From positions 1-64,000 of the forward strand of contig NZ_RZYA01000029.1 of assembly GCF_004005495.1 (NCBI RefSeq): DNA of 64,000 nucleotides. The letters run 5' to 3'. Source of the stretch: Streptomyces antnestii. Its GTDB lineage: Bacteria; Actinomycetota; Actinomycetes; Streptomycetales; Streptomycetaceae. A program made the translations under genes and the position numbers. Positions 8,504 to 16,583 of this stretch are shown piece by piece. Each line of letters opens with the position of its first letter. Position 1 is the stretch's first letter. The notes beneath the pieces were generated by a model. The model saw only the letters and a list, made by a program, of their open reading frames with translations, made no database searches and was not told the DNA's origin.

Positions 8504-10776
8504 ACACATCCGGGGGGAGACAGCTCGCCGAACTGCCGGTGGGCTTCAAGAGACACCTGCGGGTGGAGGCGATCGAAGGGGACGCCGTCTACCTGCTGTC
8601 GGAGCGCGGGACGACGGCCTTGCAGGGCCGTGAGGTCCAGCAGCTGGCGGCTCTGCTGGACGGCACCCGCACTCTGGCGGACGTGCTGCGGGAGGCGGCG
8701 GCGACCCTGCCGCCGAACACCGCGGCCCGCATGATCGCCGAGCTCGCCCGGGCCGATCTGGTCGGCTATCACGACCCGGCCACAGACGCCTCGACGGAGG
8801 CGTACTGGGAGATCGCCGGCGTGCACGGCCCCAGCGCCTCCGCCTCGTTCCGGGCGACCCGGGTGGCGCTCGTGCACCTGGGCAAGGGCGATCCGGCGGC
8901 GGCCCGGGCCGAGTGCCTGGCCGCGGGCCTGCGGATGGCCGGTCCCGGTGACGAGGACACGGCCGAGGTCTCCCTCGTCCTGTGCGACGACTACCTGGAC
9001 CCCCGTCTCGCCGAGGTCGACGCCCGGCACCGGGCGTCGGGCCGTGCCTGGCTGCTGGCCAAGCCGAGCGGCGCGGAGACCTGGGTGGGCCCGGTGTTCG
9101 GCGGGGCGGACGACGCGTGCTGGGAGTGTCTGGCGCACCGGCTGCGCGGCCACCGGTCGTCCACGGCCCCGGTCCGGCAGGCCCTGGGGCTCGGGAACAT
9201 GGTGCCCGTCCCCGAGGCCTCGTTCGCCACCGTGCGCGCCCTCGGGCTGCACACGGCGGTCCTCGAGGCGACGAAGTGGGTGGCCGGTATGCGCTACGAC
9301 GGCCAGCGCGCCGTCTGCACCCTGGACACCCGCACCCTGGCCACCCGCCGGCATCCGGTGACCCGGCGTCCGCAGTGCCCGACGTGCGGGGATCCGGGGC
9401 TCGTCGCGGCGCTGGTGGGCCGGCCGTTCACGCCGCGCTCCAGCCCCAAGTCCCGCACGGTGGGCGGCAATCACCGCTCGCTGAGCGCGGAGACGGTGCT
9501 GTCGCGCTACCGGCATCTGGCCGACCCGGTGACCGGCGTGGTGTCCGAGCTCCGGCCGGCCCCCGGCTCCCCGGACGGGCTCAACCGGTATGTCGCGGGG
9601 CGCAACCTCGCCCTCGGCGACAGCCGTTCCCTGGCCGGGCTGCGCGGGGGGCTGCGCGGCCAGAGCGGCGGCAAGGGCACGACGCCGCAGGAGGCCGAGG
9701 TCGGCGCGCTGTGCGAGGCGCTGGAACGCTACTGCGGCAGCCGGCAGGGCGACGAGCCCACGGTGCGTGACACCCTGGCCGGTCTGGGCGAGGCGGCCCT
9801 GCACCCCAATTCCTGCCAGCTGTTCGCCGACCGGCAGTTCCGGGAGCGGCACCTGTGGAATCCGCGGCACTCGCGCTTCCAGCAGGTACCGCCGCCGCTC
9901 GATCCCGGGGCGCCGGCCGACTGGACGCCGGTGTGGTCGCTCACGTCGGGCAGGCAGCGGCTGCTGCCGACGTCGATGCTGTACTTCGGGCCGGGCCCCG
10001 ACGGGGTGACGGCCGCGCCGTGGGCCGACTCCAACGGCAACGCGGCGGGCAGCAGCCCGGAGGACGCGGTCGTGCAGGGCTTCCTGGAGCTGGTGGAGCG
10101 GGACGCGGTGGCGCTGTGGTGGTACAACCGCACCCGCCAGCCTGCGGTGGACCTGGACGCGTTCGACGAGCCGTGGCTGGCGCGCACCCGGCAGACGTAC
10201 GAGCGGCTGCGCCGGGAGGTGTGGGTGCTCGACCTCACCGCGGACTTCGGTATTCCGGTCATGGTGGCGATGTCCCGGCGCGCCGAAGGGCCGGCCCAGG
10301 GGATCTCGTTCGGGTTCGGGGCTCATTTCGATCCCCGGCTCGCGCTGCGCCGGGCGGTGACGGAAATGGCTCAACTGCTTCCGCCGGAGGGGGACTCGGC
10401 CGAATTCATGTCGGCGGATCCTGATCTTTCTGCCTGGTGGCAGGGGGCGACGGTGGAAAATCAGCCATACGTTCGCGCGGATCCAGCCGAAGCTCCGCGC
10501 ACTCCCGGGTCCTATTCCTTTCCGGAACACAACGACCTGCGGGACGACGTCGAGTTGGCCGAAACCCTCGTGCGCACCCATGGCATGGAAATGCTGATTC
10601 TCGACCAGACACGCCCCGACGTGGGACTTCCTGTTGTGAAGGTGATCATTCCGGGAATGCGGCACTTCTGGGCACGCTTCGCACCGGGCCGCCTCTTCGA
10701 CACACCGGTGGAGCTCGGACGCCGCTCACGCCCTCTCCCCTATGAGGAAATCAACCCGATTCCCCTGTTCGTCTGA
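8500..10776 (+). CDS. Azoline-forming cyclodehydratase (fused E1-like/YcaO protein)
   Basis: 758 residues. The N-terminal ~330 residues form an E1-like, leader-binding module with two zinc-type cysteine pairs, CWEC near 207 and CPTC near 293. From ~350 onward is the YcaO domain, with ATP/Mg-binding acidic motifs (QEAEVGALCEALERY, then GFLELVERDAV). Such fusions bind the RiPP leader and convert Cys/Ser/Thr to azolines using ATP. The C-terminus ends NPIPLFV, a degenerate form of the PxPxP tail of azoline-forming YcaOs. There is no TfuA partner, which argues against thioamidation, and no azoline dehydrogenase gene nearby. The substrate is almost certainly the peptide encoded immediately upstream. 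Confidence 0.93.
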   Translation: MNTSGGRQLAELPVGFKRHLRVEAIEGDAVYLLSERGTTALQGREVQQLAALLDGTRTLADVLREAAATLPPNTAARMIAELARADLVGYHDPATDASTEAYWEIAGVHGPSASASFRATRVALVHLGKGDPAAARAECLAAGLRMAGPGDEDTAEVSLVLCDDYLDPRLAEVDARHRASGRAWLLAKPSGAETWVGPVFGGADDACWECLAHRLRGHRSSTAPVRQALGLGNMVPVPEASFATVRALGLHTAVLEATKWVAGMRYDGQRAVCTLDTRTLATRRHPVTRRPQCPTCGDPGLVAALVGRPFTPRSSPKSRTVGGNHRSLSAETVLSRYRHLADPVTGVVSELRPAPGSPDGLNRYVAGRNLALGDSRSLAGLRGGLRGQSGGKGTTPQEAEVGALCEALERYCGSRQGDEPTVRDTLAGLGEAALHPNSCQLFADRQFRERHLWNPRHSRFQQVPPPLDPGAPADWTPVWSLTSGRQRLLPTSMLYFGPGPDGVTAAPWADSNGNAAGSSPEDAVVQGFLELVERDAVALWWYNRTRQPAVDLDAFDEPWLARTRQTYERLRREVWVLDLTADFGIPVMVAMSRRAEGPAQGISFGFGAHFDPRLALRRAVTEMAQLLPPEGDSAEFMSADPDLSAWWQGATVENQPYVRADPAEAPRTPGSYSFPEHNDLRDDVELAETLVRTHGMEMLILDQTRPDVGLPVVKVIIPGMRHFWARFAPGRLFDTPVELGRRSRPLPYEEINPIPLFV

Positions 10777-10866
10777 GTTCGGCCTTCGCCTCGTTTCACT
10801 GGTTCGGAACCAGCGAATCGACATAACATGCCGTCCGCCACTACCGATCCTCGCGAGGAGGCGGCA

Positions 10867-12078
10867 ATGCCGACGAGGGACGTCGTTCCGTTCACACCAC
10901 GGTCCCAGGCGCCCGCCCCGCGGCTGGCCCACGCGATCATCGTCGCGGCCCTGGTCTGTTACGCCACCATGACCGTACTGAACGTGGTGCGCACGCGGCC
11001 CGGTCCGGGGGAACTCGTCCTGTGCGTCGCCCTCGTACTGGCGCTGTTCGGCACGCAGTTGGCGGTGTCCTCGCCGCAGGCCCGCCGGTGGCCGACCCGG
11101 CGCAAGGCGCTCGTCCTGCTGCTCCAGGCGGTGCTCACGTTCGGGCCGCTCGTCTGGTTCAGCATCAACTGGGGCAGCATGGAAGGTCCGTTGGCCGCCT
11201 CGCTGCTGCTGACCCTGCCGGCCCGGTTCGCCTGGCCGAGCTACGGGCTGCTGATCGCCTTCATCCCGGTGTACAACGTGCTGGCCGGGGCGCCGGTCGA
11301 CCTGGTGCTCTACTTCACCATCGCCAGCACCCTCACCGGTCTCGTCATCTACGGCCTGACCCGGCTCACCGACCTGGTCAGCGAGGTGCACGAGAACCGT
11401 GAGGAACTGGCCCGGATGGCGGTCCAGCAGGAGCGCCTGAGGTTCGCCCGGGACCTGCACGACCTGCTCGGGTACAGTCTGTCCGCGATCACGCTCAAGG
11501 GGGAGCTGATCCAGCGGCTGATCACCACCCGTCCGGACAAGGCCCGTCAGGAGACCCTCGCGGTCCTCCAGGTGGCGCGGCAGGCCCTGGCCGACGTACG
11601 ACTCGTCTCCAGCGGGTACCGCAACATGTCTCTCGTCGAGGAGGCGGAATCCACGGGGACGGTGCTCTCCGCCGCCGACATCCGCGCGGAGGTCGAGGTC
11701 GAGTGCGGCCGGCTGCATCCGGTGGTCGACACCGTGCTCGCCACGGCACTTCGGGAGGGGGTCACCAACATCCTCCGGCATAGCCAGGTGCGCGTCTGCA
11801 CCATCAAGGCGGAGGTTGAAGAAGAAACGGTCCGGCTCGGCCTCACCAATGATCATCCGCACGAACAGCGCGAACTCGCCTCCGCCCGCTCGGGCGGCAC
11901 GGGTCTGGACAATCTGCGCTGCCGGTTCGCCGCCATCGGCGGCGGGCTCTCCGCGGGTCTGCGGGAGGACGGCCGGTTCCACCTGGAGGTCTGGGCACCG
12001 CTCAGACCCACGGGCCACGACGAGAACGAGCTACTGGTGTTCGAGCCCACGCGCCCGGAGAGAACCGCCGTAGCCTGA
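10867..12078 (+). CDS. DesK/NarL-type sensor histidine kinase
   Basis: 403 residues from ATG 10867, chosen because GAGGAGG lies five bases upstream; an in-frame ATG at 10828 lacks a site. About five or six membrane helices span residues ~20-175. Next come a HisKA_3 dimerisation box with the phospho-acceptor histidine in RFARDLHDLLG, and an HATPase_c domain with the degenerate glycine box GGTGLDNLRCR. It pairs with the regulator 21 bases downstream. It follows the YcaO gene on the same strand and probably controls the RiPP block; the signal is unknown. Confidence 0.93.
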   Translation: MPTRDVVPFTPRSQAPAPRLAHAIIVAALVCYATMTVLNVVRTRPGPGELVLCVALVLALFGTQLAVSSPQARRWPTRRKALVLLLQAVLTFGPLVWFSINWGSMEGPLAASLLLTLPARFAWPSYGLLIAFIPVYNVLAGAPVDLVLYFTIASTLTGLVIYGLTRLTDLVSEVHENREELARMAVQQERLRFARDLHDLLGYSLSAITLKGELIQRLITTRPDKARQETLAVLQVARQALADVRLVSSGYRNMSLVEEAESTGTVLSAADIRAEVEVECGRLHPVVDTVLATALREGVTNILRHSQVRVCTIKAEVEEETVRLGLTNDHPHEQRELASARSGGTGLDNLRCRFAAIGGGLSAGLREDGRFHLEVWAPLRPTGHDENELLVFEPTRPERTAVA

Positions 12079-12099
12079 CACATCTCACCGGGGGTAAAG

Positions 12100-12714
12100 A
12101 TGTTGTCCGTCAGGATCCTCCTCGCCGAGGACGTTCACATGATCCAGGGCGCGCTCGTCGCGCTGCTCCAGCTGGAGCCGGATCTCCACGTGGTGTCCAC
12201 CGTCGACCGGGGCGACACGATCGTCGCGGCCGCACTCGAGACCAAACCCGATGTCGCGGTGATCGACATCGATCTGCCCGGCATCGACGGGCTGACGGCG
12301 GCGGCCGAGCTCCATGAACGGCTGCCCAGCTGCCGCACGCTGATCCTCACCTCGCTCGGACGCCCCGGCACCCTGCGGCGCGCCCTGTCCGCGCAGGTGT
12401 CCGGCTTCCTCCTCAAGGACTCCCCGCCCAGCCAGCTCGCCCTGGCCGTACGGTCGGTGGCGACGGGGCGCCGGGTCGTGGACCCCCAGCTCGCGCTGTC
12501 CGCCTGGGACTCGCCGGAGAACCCACTGTCCCCGCGCGAGCTGGAGGTCCTACGCCTCGCCGCCCGGGGCGCCGACGCCGCCGAGATCGCCGGATGCCTC
12601 TATCTGTCCAAAGGCACCGTCCGCAACTACCTGACGGCCATCGTCGGCAAACTCGGCGCGCGCAACCGCATCGACGCCATCCGGATCGCCGAAGAGGCCG
12701 GCTGGCTCCCCTGA
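12100..12714 (+). CDS. NarL/FixJ-family response regulator
   Basis: 204 residues. The receiver domain has the phospho-acceptor Asp in VIDIDLPGIDG and a conserved Lys in FLLKDS. The C-terminal LuxR-type helix-turn-helix starts at LSPRELEVLRLAARG and contains SKGTVRNYL. It partners the preceding kinase. ATG 12100 is next to a GGGGG-rich site; TTG 12103 is the alternative. The last 165 bases overlap, in antisense, the 3' end of the phosphopantetheinyl transferase gene. Confidence 0.93.
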   Translation: MLSVRILLAEDVHMIQGALVALLQLEPDLHVVSTVDRGDTIVAAALETKPDVAVIDIDLPGIDGLTAAAELHERLPSCRTLILTSLGRPGTLRRALSAQVSGFLLKDSPPSQLALAVRSVATGRRVVDPQLALSAWDSPENPLSPRELEVLRLAARGADAAEIAGCLYLSKGTVRNYLTAIVGKLGARNRIDAIRIAEEAGWLP

Positions 12715-13548
12715 CGGACCCGCGGCGCGGGCCGGGCCGGGTGCCCCGAGCAGCGCGTCGAACATGCCGTCGTCCAGCGTCGTCCCGACCGACAGGTCCG
12801 CGAGCTCACCGAAGCCCGCGTCGCAGACGGCGACGCCGATCACGTATCCCGCCCCGGCGGGGTAGGTGCCGAACTGCCACTCGCCGCCCGGCACCCGGGA
12901 GCCGTCGGGTCTGGTCAGGCGGGGCTCCCCGTCGTCGAGCGCGAAGCCGAACTCGGTGAAGCGGAACCGCAGTCCCTGCCCAAGGGCCTTGCTGTAGGCC
13001 TCCTTGAGCGTCCACAGCCGCACCATCGTGTCGTTGCGTGCCTCGTCACCGCCCGAGTCGAGGCACGCCTTCTCGTAGGGCGTGCACGCCTGGCGCTCCG
13101 AGCCGGTGTGCGCGAGCCGCCGGTCCGCCCGCTCCACGTCCACGCCGATGCGCCCGCGCCGGGTGATCCCGACGACCATCATCTCCTCGGTGTGGCTCAG
13201 GCTGACGTCGATCTGGTCGCAGCCGCGGACGTAGGGGCGCCCGCCCGGCTGGTAGGCCAGGTCCACCAGGTCGGGGGCGGTGCCGAGGACCGCCGCCGCC
13301 GAGTAGCGCAGCAGCAGCCGCGAGGCCACGAAGCGCTCTCTGGTACGAGGCTGGGCGAGGCTCTCGTAGCGCCGCCAGTCACGTCCGAGGCGGCGGCGCA
13401 GCTCGCTCTCCGTGCCGTCGGCCGGCAGCCAGTCGGGCATCGACGCGAACAGCACGACGCTGCCGGTGCGCCGCAGCTCGCCGTGGATGGCGCCCCAGGG
13501 TTCGTCGGGTCCCGGCGCGGGCAACGGGCGTCCCACCCGTTCGCCCAC
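12550..13548 (-). CDS. Sfp-type 4'-phosphopantetheinyl transferase
   Basis: 332 residues. Motifs IGVDVER (Mg/CoA site) and WTLKEAYSKALG define the Sfp/AcpS superfamily. It converts apo-carrier proteins (ACPs and the NRPS-type carrier of this cluster) to holo form. GTG 13548 lies one base after the ACP-AT stop, with GGAG upstream. The catalytic fold ends around residue 245. The remaining ~80 residues are low-complexity Ala/Gly/Asp-rich sequence, because the frame runs without a stop into the opposing regulator gene. That tail overlaps the regulator by 165 bases and is probably non-functional. Confidence 0.9.
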   Translation of the reverse strand: MGERVGRPLPAPGPDEPWGAIHGELRRTGSVVLFASMPDWLPADGTESELRRRLGRDWRRYESLAQPRTRERFVASRLLLRYSAAAVLGTAPDLVDLAYQPGGRPYVRGCDQIDVSLSHTEEMMVVGITRRGRIGVDVERADRRLAHTGSERQACTPYEKACLDSGGDEARNDTMVRLWTLKEAYSKALGQGLRFRFTEFGFALDDGEPRLTRPDGSRVPGGEWQFGTYPAGAGYVIGVAVCDAGFGELADLSVGTTLDDGMFDALLGAPGPARAAGPSGEPAGLFGDPDGVDAVARAEFADDGRQVVADGAFGQIEASGDLGGVGAPGGEA

Positions 13549-13549
13549 C

Positions 13550-14800
13550 TCAGGCTCCGGGCAGGGCCGCGGCCAGCGGTCCGGCGTCGAGGGCGGAGAT
13601 CACACCGGCCAGGTCGACGGCGTCGCTCTCCGGCCCCTGGCACACCGGGATGCAGGCGGGCCCGCGCAGGCCGCCGCCCATCCGCCGCAGATACGGCGTG
13701 AGGACGGCCTGCGGGCCGATCTCCACGACGTGGGTGGGCGCCTGCTGGACGAGCAGGCTGCGGGCGGCGTCGGCGAACCGGACGGGCGCGGTGATCTGTT
13801 CGGCCCAGTACGGGGCGTAGAGCGGCTCGGTGGTGAGGCGGCCGTACACCGTCGAGTAGAACGGGACCTGGGCGGTGCCGCCGGGCATCTTGCGGACGAC
13901 GGCCTCGAACTTGGGGACCACGGGCGCCATCAGCGGCGAGTGGAAGGCGTGCGAGACGGCCAGGTGACGGCAGCGGATGCCGCGCTCGCCGAGGCGGGCC
14001 TCGATGCGGTTCAGCGCGGTCCGGTCGCCGGAGAGCACGATCGCCTTGGCGGCATTGATGGCGCTGATGCCGACGGCCGGTTCGGCGGAGACGAGTTCGG
14101 CGGCCTCGTACGGCGTGATGCAGACGGCCATCATGCCGCCGCCCGGCGGCAGGTACTGCATGAAGGCGCCGCGCATGGACACCAGCTTCGCGGCGTCGGC
14201 GAGGGTGAGCGCGCCGGCGATCGTGGCTGCGGCGAACTCCCCCACCCCGTGGCCCAGGACGGCGGCAGGGCGCACCCCGGCCTCCTCCAGCGTCCGGGCC
14301 AGCGCATACTCGACGGCGAACAGGGCGGGCTGGGTGAGCGCGGTGCGGTGGATGCGCGGGTCGTCGGAAAGGATCAGCTCGACCACGGACTGCTTGGTCC
14401 ACGGACGGATCGCCGCGTCGGCCTCGTCGAGGAAGGTGCGGTACCCGGTGGAGTTCAGATAGAGGCCGGAGGTCATCCCGGGGTGCTGGGAGCCCTGCCC
14501 GGTGAAGACGAACGCGGCCCTGACCTGGCCGCCGCCCCGGCCGGCGTCACGCATCGCCAGCAGGTTGGAGAGCTGGCGCACGGTGGGGAACGCCCAGATG
14601 TCGTCCGGTTCGATGAGCGAGCCGAACTCTTCCTCGATGTCTCCGTAGAGGCTGAGGGCCGCCACCGAGTCGAGGCCCTCCTCGGTCAGTGGCACGGTGT
14701 CCTCGACCGCGCGGCCGAGATAGTGGGCGACCCGCTCGGTCAGCCATTCGCGGTGGGCGACCGCGAAGTCTTGCTGGGCGCTGGGGGACTGCTCCTGCAT
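13550..14800 (-). CDS. ACP-acyltransferase didomain protein with Gly at the AT nucleophile position
   Basis: 416 residues. Residues ~15-85 are an acyl carrier domain (phosphopantetheine Ser45 in EEGLDSVAAL). Residues ~95-400 are an acyltransferase fold with GQGSQ near 101, an MRG motif and the histidine motif SHAFHSPLM. The nucleophile elbow reads GHGVGE, with Gly185 where active ATs have Ser (the codon is clearly GGG). It therefore cannot form the usual acyl-Ser intermediate. It may serve as a docking or scaffolding domain for its own ACP, or as a non-canonical transferase. ATG 14800 is preceded by GGGAG. Neighbours (acyl-AMP ligase, acyl-CoA dehydrogenase) suggest a role in starter-unit assembly. 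Confidence 0.88.
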   Translation of the reverse strand: MQEQSPSAQQDFAVAHREWLTERVAHYLGRAVEDTVPLTEEGLDSVAALSLYGDIEEEFGSLIEPDDIWAFPTVRQLSNLLAMRDAGRGGGQVRAAFVFTGQGSQHPGMTSGLYLNSTGYRTFLDEADAAIRPWTKQSVVELILSDDPRIHRTALTQPALFAVEYALARTLEEAGVRPAAVLGHGVGEFAAATIAGALTLADAAKLVSMRGAFMQYLPPGGGMMAVCITPYEAAELVSAEPAVGISAINAAKAIVLSGDRTALNRIEARLGERGIRCRHLAVSHAFHSPLMAPVVPKFEAVVRKMPGGTAQVPFYSTVYGRLTTEPLYAPYWAEQITAPVRFADAARSLLVQQAPTHVVEIGPQAVLTPYLRRMGGGLRGPACIPVCQGPESDAVDLAGVISALDAGPLAAALPGA

Positions 14801-14846
14801 GGGTGTGCTCCCTGTCGGGCTCTGGGGTGGGGGGTGGGGGCGAGAG

Positions 14847-16583
14847 TCAGGCGAGCGGCGAGGCGTAGAGGTCGTAGCTGCGGCGGTTGTGCAGCCGGGC
14901 GACGACCTCGTCGAGCACAAGGCGCTCCGGTTCGGCGGGCCGGTCGGGCAGCGGCAGACCGAGTCGCGCGACGAGGCGGTAGAGGACGGCGGTGACCCAG
15001 GCCGGCGCGGCGAGGAACGCGTCCGCGCGGCCTTCGGCGGTCGCCGCGCGCTGTTCGCGCCACACGCCGAGGCAGGCCGCCGCCGCGAGGACGAGGGTGT
15101 ACCGGTCGGCGAGGCCGAAGCTCTGCGGGCTGGACAGGGCCTCGCGGTCGCCCTCCGCGACATTCTCGAACGCCTTCTTCAGTTCGGCGAGTTCACCGGT
15201 GAGGACCCGGGTGAGGAAGCGCAGGGCCGGGCCGCCCAGGCCGGTCTCGTCCTGCGGCTCGGCTGCTTCGAGGAGGTCGGTGCAGGCGACGAGCGTCGCG
15301 GCGAGCGGGTCGCCGTCACCGAGCAGCACCGGCTGGGACAGGTCGAGCGGCGGCAGCGCGCGGTCCGGCCGGAACAGGTCCGGCGGCGGCTCGGGGTCGG
15401 CGAACCAGGCGTGCCGTGCGAAATAAGGGAGTTGGGGCAGGATGCTGACCTGCCGCCCGGCGCTGCCCGCGTGCCCGAGCGAGGTGACGGGCAGGTCGCG
15501 CCGCTGCTTCTGGAACATGGCGTACGCGCCGTCCTGGGCGAACGTCTCCTCCCCGAGCACCGCCGACATCTCGTCCATGCTCTCGGCCACGAGCTTCGGG
15601 GCGAGATAGGCGGCGGCCGCCGCGTAGGCGCTCATCTGCCGGGGCAGCAGGTGCAGGGCCCGGGTCGCGACCAGGGCGAGGCAGTCGATGATCAGCAGGT
15701 CGAGGAAGCCGCCGGTGAGCACGTCCCGCACATGGCGCACGTCGAGGGACGAACGGCCGTCCTCGCGGCGACGGTTGGCGAATCGGGCCACCGTGCGCAG
15801 CGCGGTGTCGGCGCCCGCGAGGACGATGGACGGGATGAGGCCGCGGATGAGGAGCGAGGAGCGCAGCGACAGCTCGTAGCCGTCCCCGACCTCGCCGACG
15901 ACGGCGCTGCGCGGGACGAGGCAGTCGGTGATCCGCAGCCCGCCGAACTCGGCGCTGCGCATCCCGGTCGTCTCCCGGCGGGCGAGGTTCTCCACGGCGT
16001 CCGCGGGGAGTTCGTCGCGGTCGAGGAGCAGGACGGTGTGGCTGCGGCCGCGCGCGGCTCCCTCGGTGCGGGCGAAGACGACCAGGCCGGTGGCGCGCGA
16101 GGCGTTGGCGATGGCGGACTTGCTGCCGTCGATGACCAGCCCGTCCGGGACGGCCCTCGCGGTGAACTCGTCGCGGACGAAGTCGTTCCCGTGGGCGACC
16201 TCGTGCCGGGCCACGGCGACGCGGCGGCCGCTCAGGAGGAGCCGGGCGGCGAGGCGGCGCTGCGCGTCGTCGCCCGCGGTCCACACCGGCGTCGCGGCGA
16301 AGAAGCAGTTGAGTCCGTAGCCGAAGCCGAGGGAGGCGTCGCGGCGGAACACCGGGCGCAGCAGCCGGCCGAGCAGGTCCATCCGCTCCAGCCTGCCCCC
16401 GACGTCGGCGGGCACGAACTCGGCGTTGAGGCCGAAGGCGTCGAGGACCTGTTCGGCCTCGGGGAGCACCGCGCCGGCCGCGTCGGCGGCGAGCAGGGCG
16501 GCGGCGCCGAGCGGGTTGCCGGGGTCGTCGAGGGAGCCGAAGGCCAGCTCCAGGGCATCGATCCGGTCCTCCGCCGTCGTCAT
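14847..16583 (-). CDS. Acyl-CoA/acyl-ACP dehydrogenase family flavoprotein
   Basis: 578 residues, longer than a minimal acyl-CoA dehydrogenase (~380). The core (~60-400) has acyl-CoA dehydrogenase features: a middle beta-domain stretch with ETTGMRSAEFGG and an FAD-binding C-terminal helical region with GEETFAQDGAYAMFQ. About 180 further residues follow. Its start overlaps the stop of the acyl-AMP ligase (ATGA). In ligase-dehydrogenase-ACP trios such enzymes desaturate carrier-bound acyl chains; an alpha,beta-unsaturated starter is a reasonable inference. The exact substrate is unknown. Confidence 0.85.
   Translation of the reverse strand: MTTAEDRIDALELAFGSLDDPGNPLGAAALLAADAAGAVLPEAEQVLDAFGLNAEFVPADVGGRLERMDLLGRLLRPVFRRDASLGFGYGLNCFFAATPVWTAGDDAQRRLAARLLLSGRRVAVARHEVAHGNDFVRDEFTARAVPDGLVIDGSKSAIANASRATGLVVFARTEGAARGRSHTVLLLDRDELPADAVENLARRETTGMRSAEFGGLRITDCLVPRSAVVGEVGDGYELSLRSSLLIRGLIPSIVLAGADTALRTVARFANRRREDGRSSLDVRHVRDVLTGGFLDLLIIDCLALVATRALHLLPRQMSAYAAAAAYLAPKLVAESMDEMSAVLGEETFAQDGAYAMFQKQRRDLPVTSLGHAGSAGRQVSILPQLPYFARHAWFADPEPPPDLFRPDRALPPLDLSQPVLLGDGDPLAATLVACTDLLEAAEPQDETGLGGPALRFLTRVLTGELAELKKAFENVAEGDREALSSPQSFGLADRYTLVLAAAACLGVWREQRAATAEGRADAFLAAPAWVTAVLYRLVARLGLPLPDRPAEPERLVLDEVVARLHNRRSYDLYASPLA

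Noticed and set aside
8410..10665. 751-codon minus-strand frame opposite YcaO
   Set aside because: Arg/Gly/Pro-rich antisense shadow; the plus-strand YcaO has clear motifs and a coupled start.
10799..10813. CTGGTT/AACCAG hairpin between YcaO and the kinase gene as a terminator
   Set aside because: The stem is only six bases with no T-run; too weak to call.
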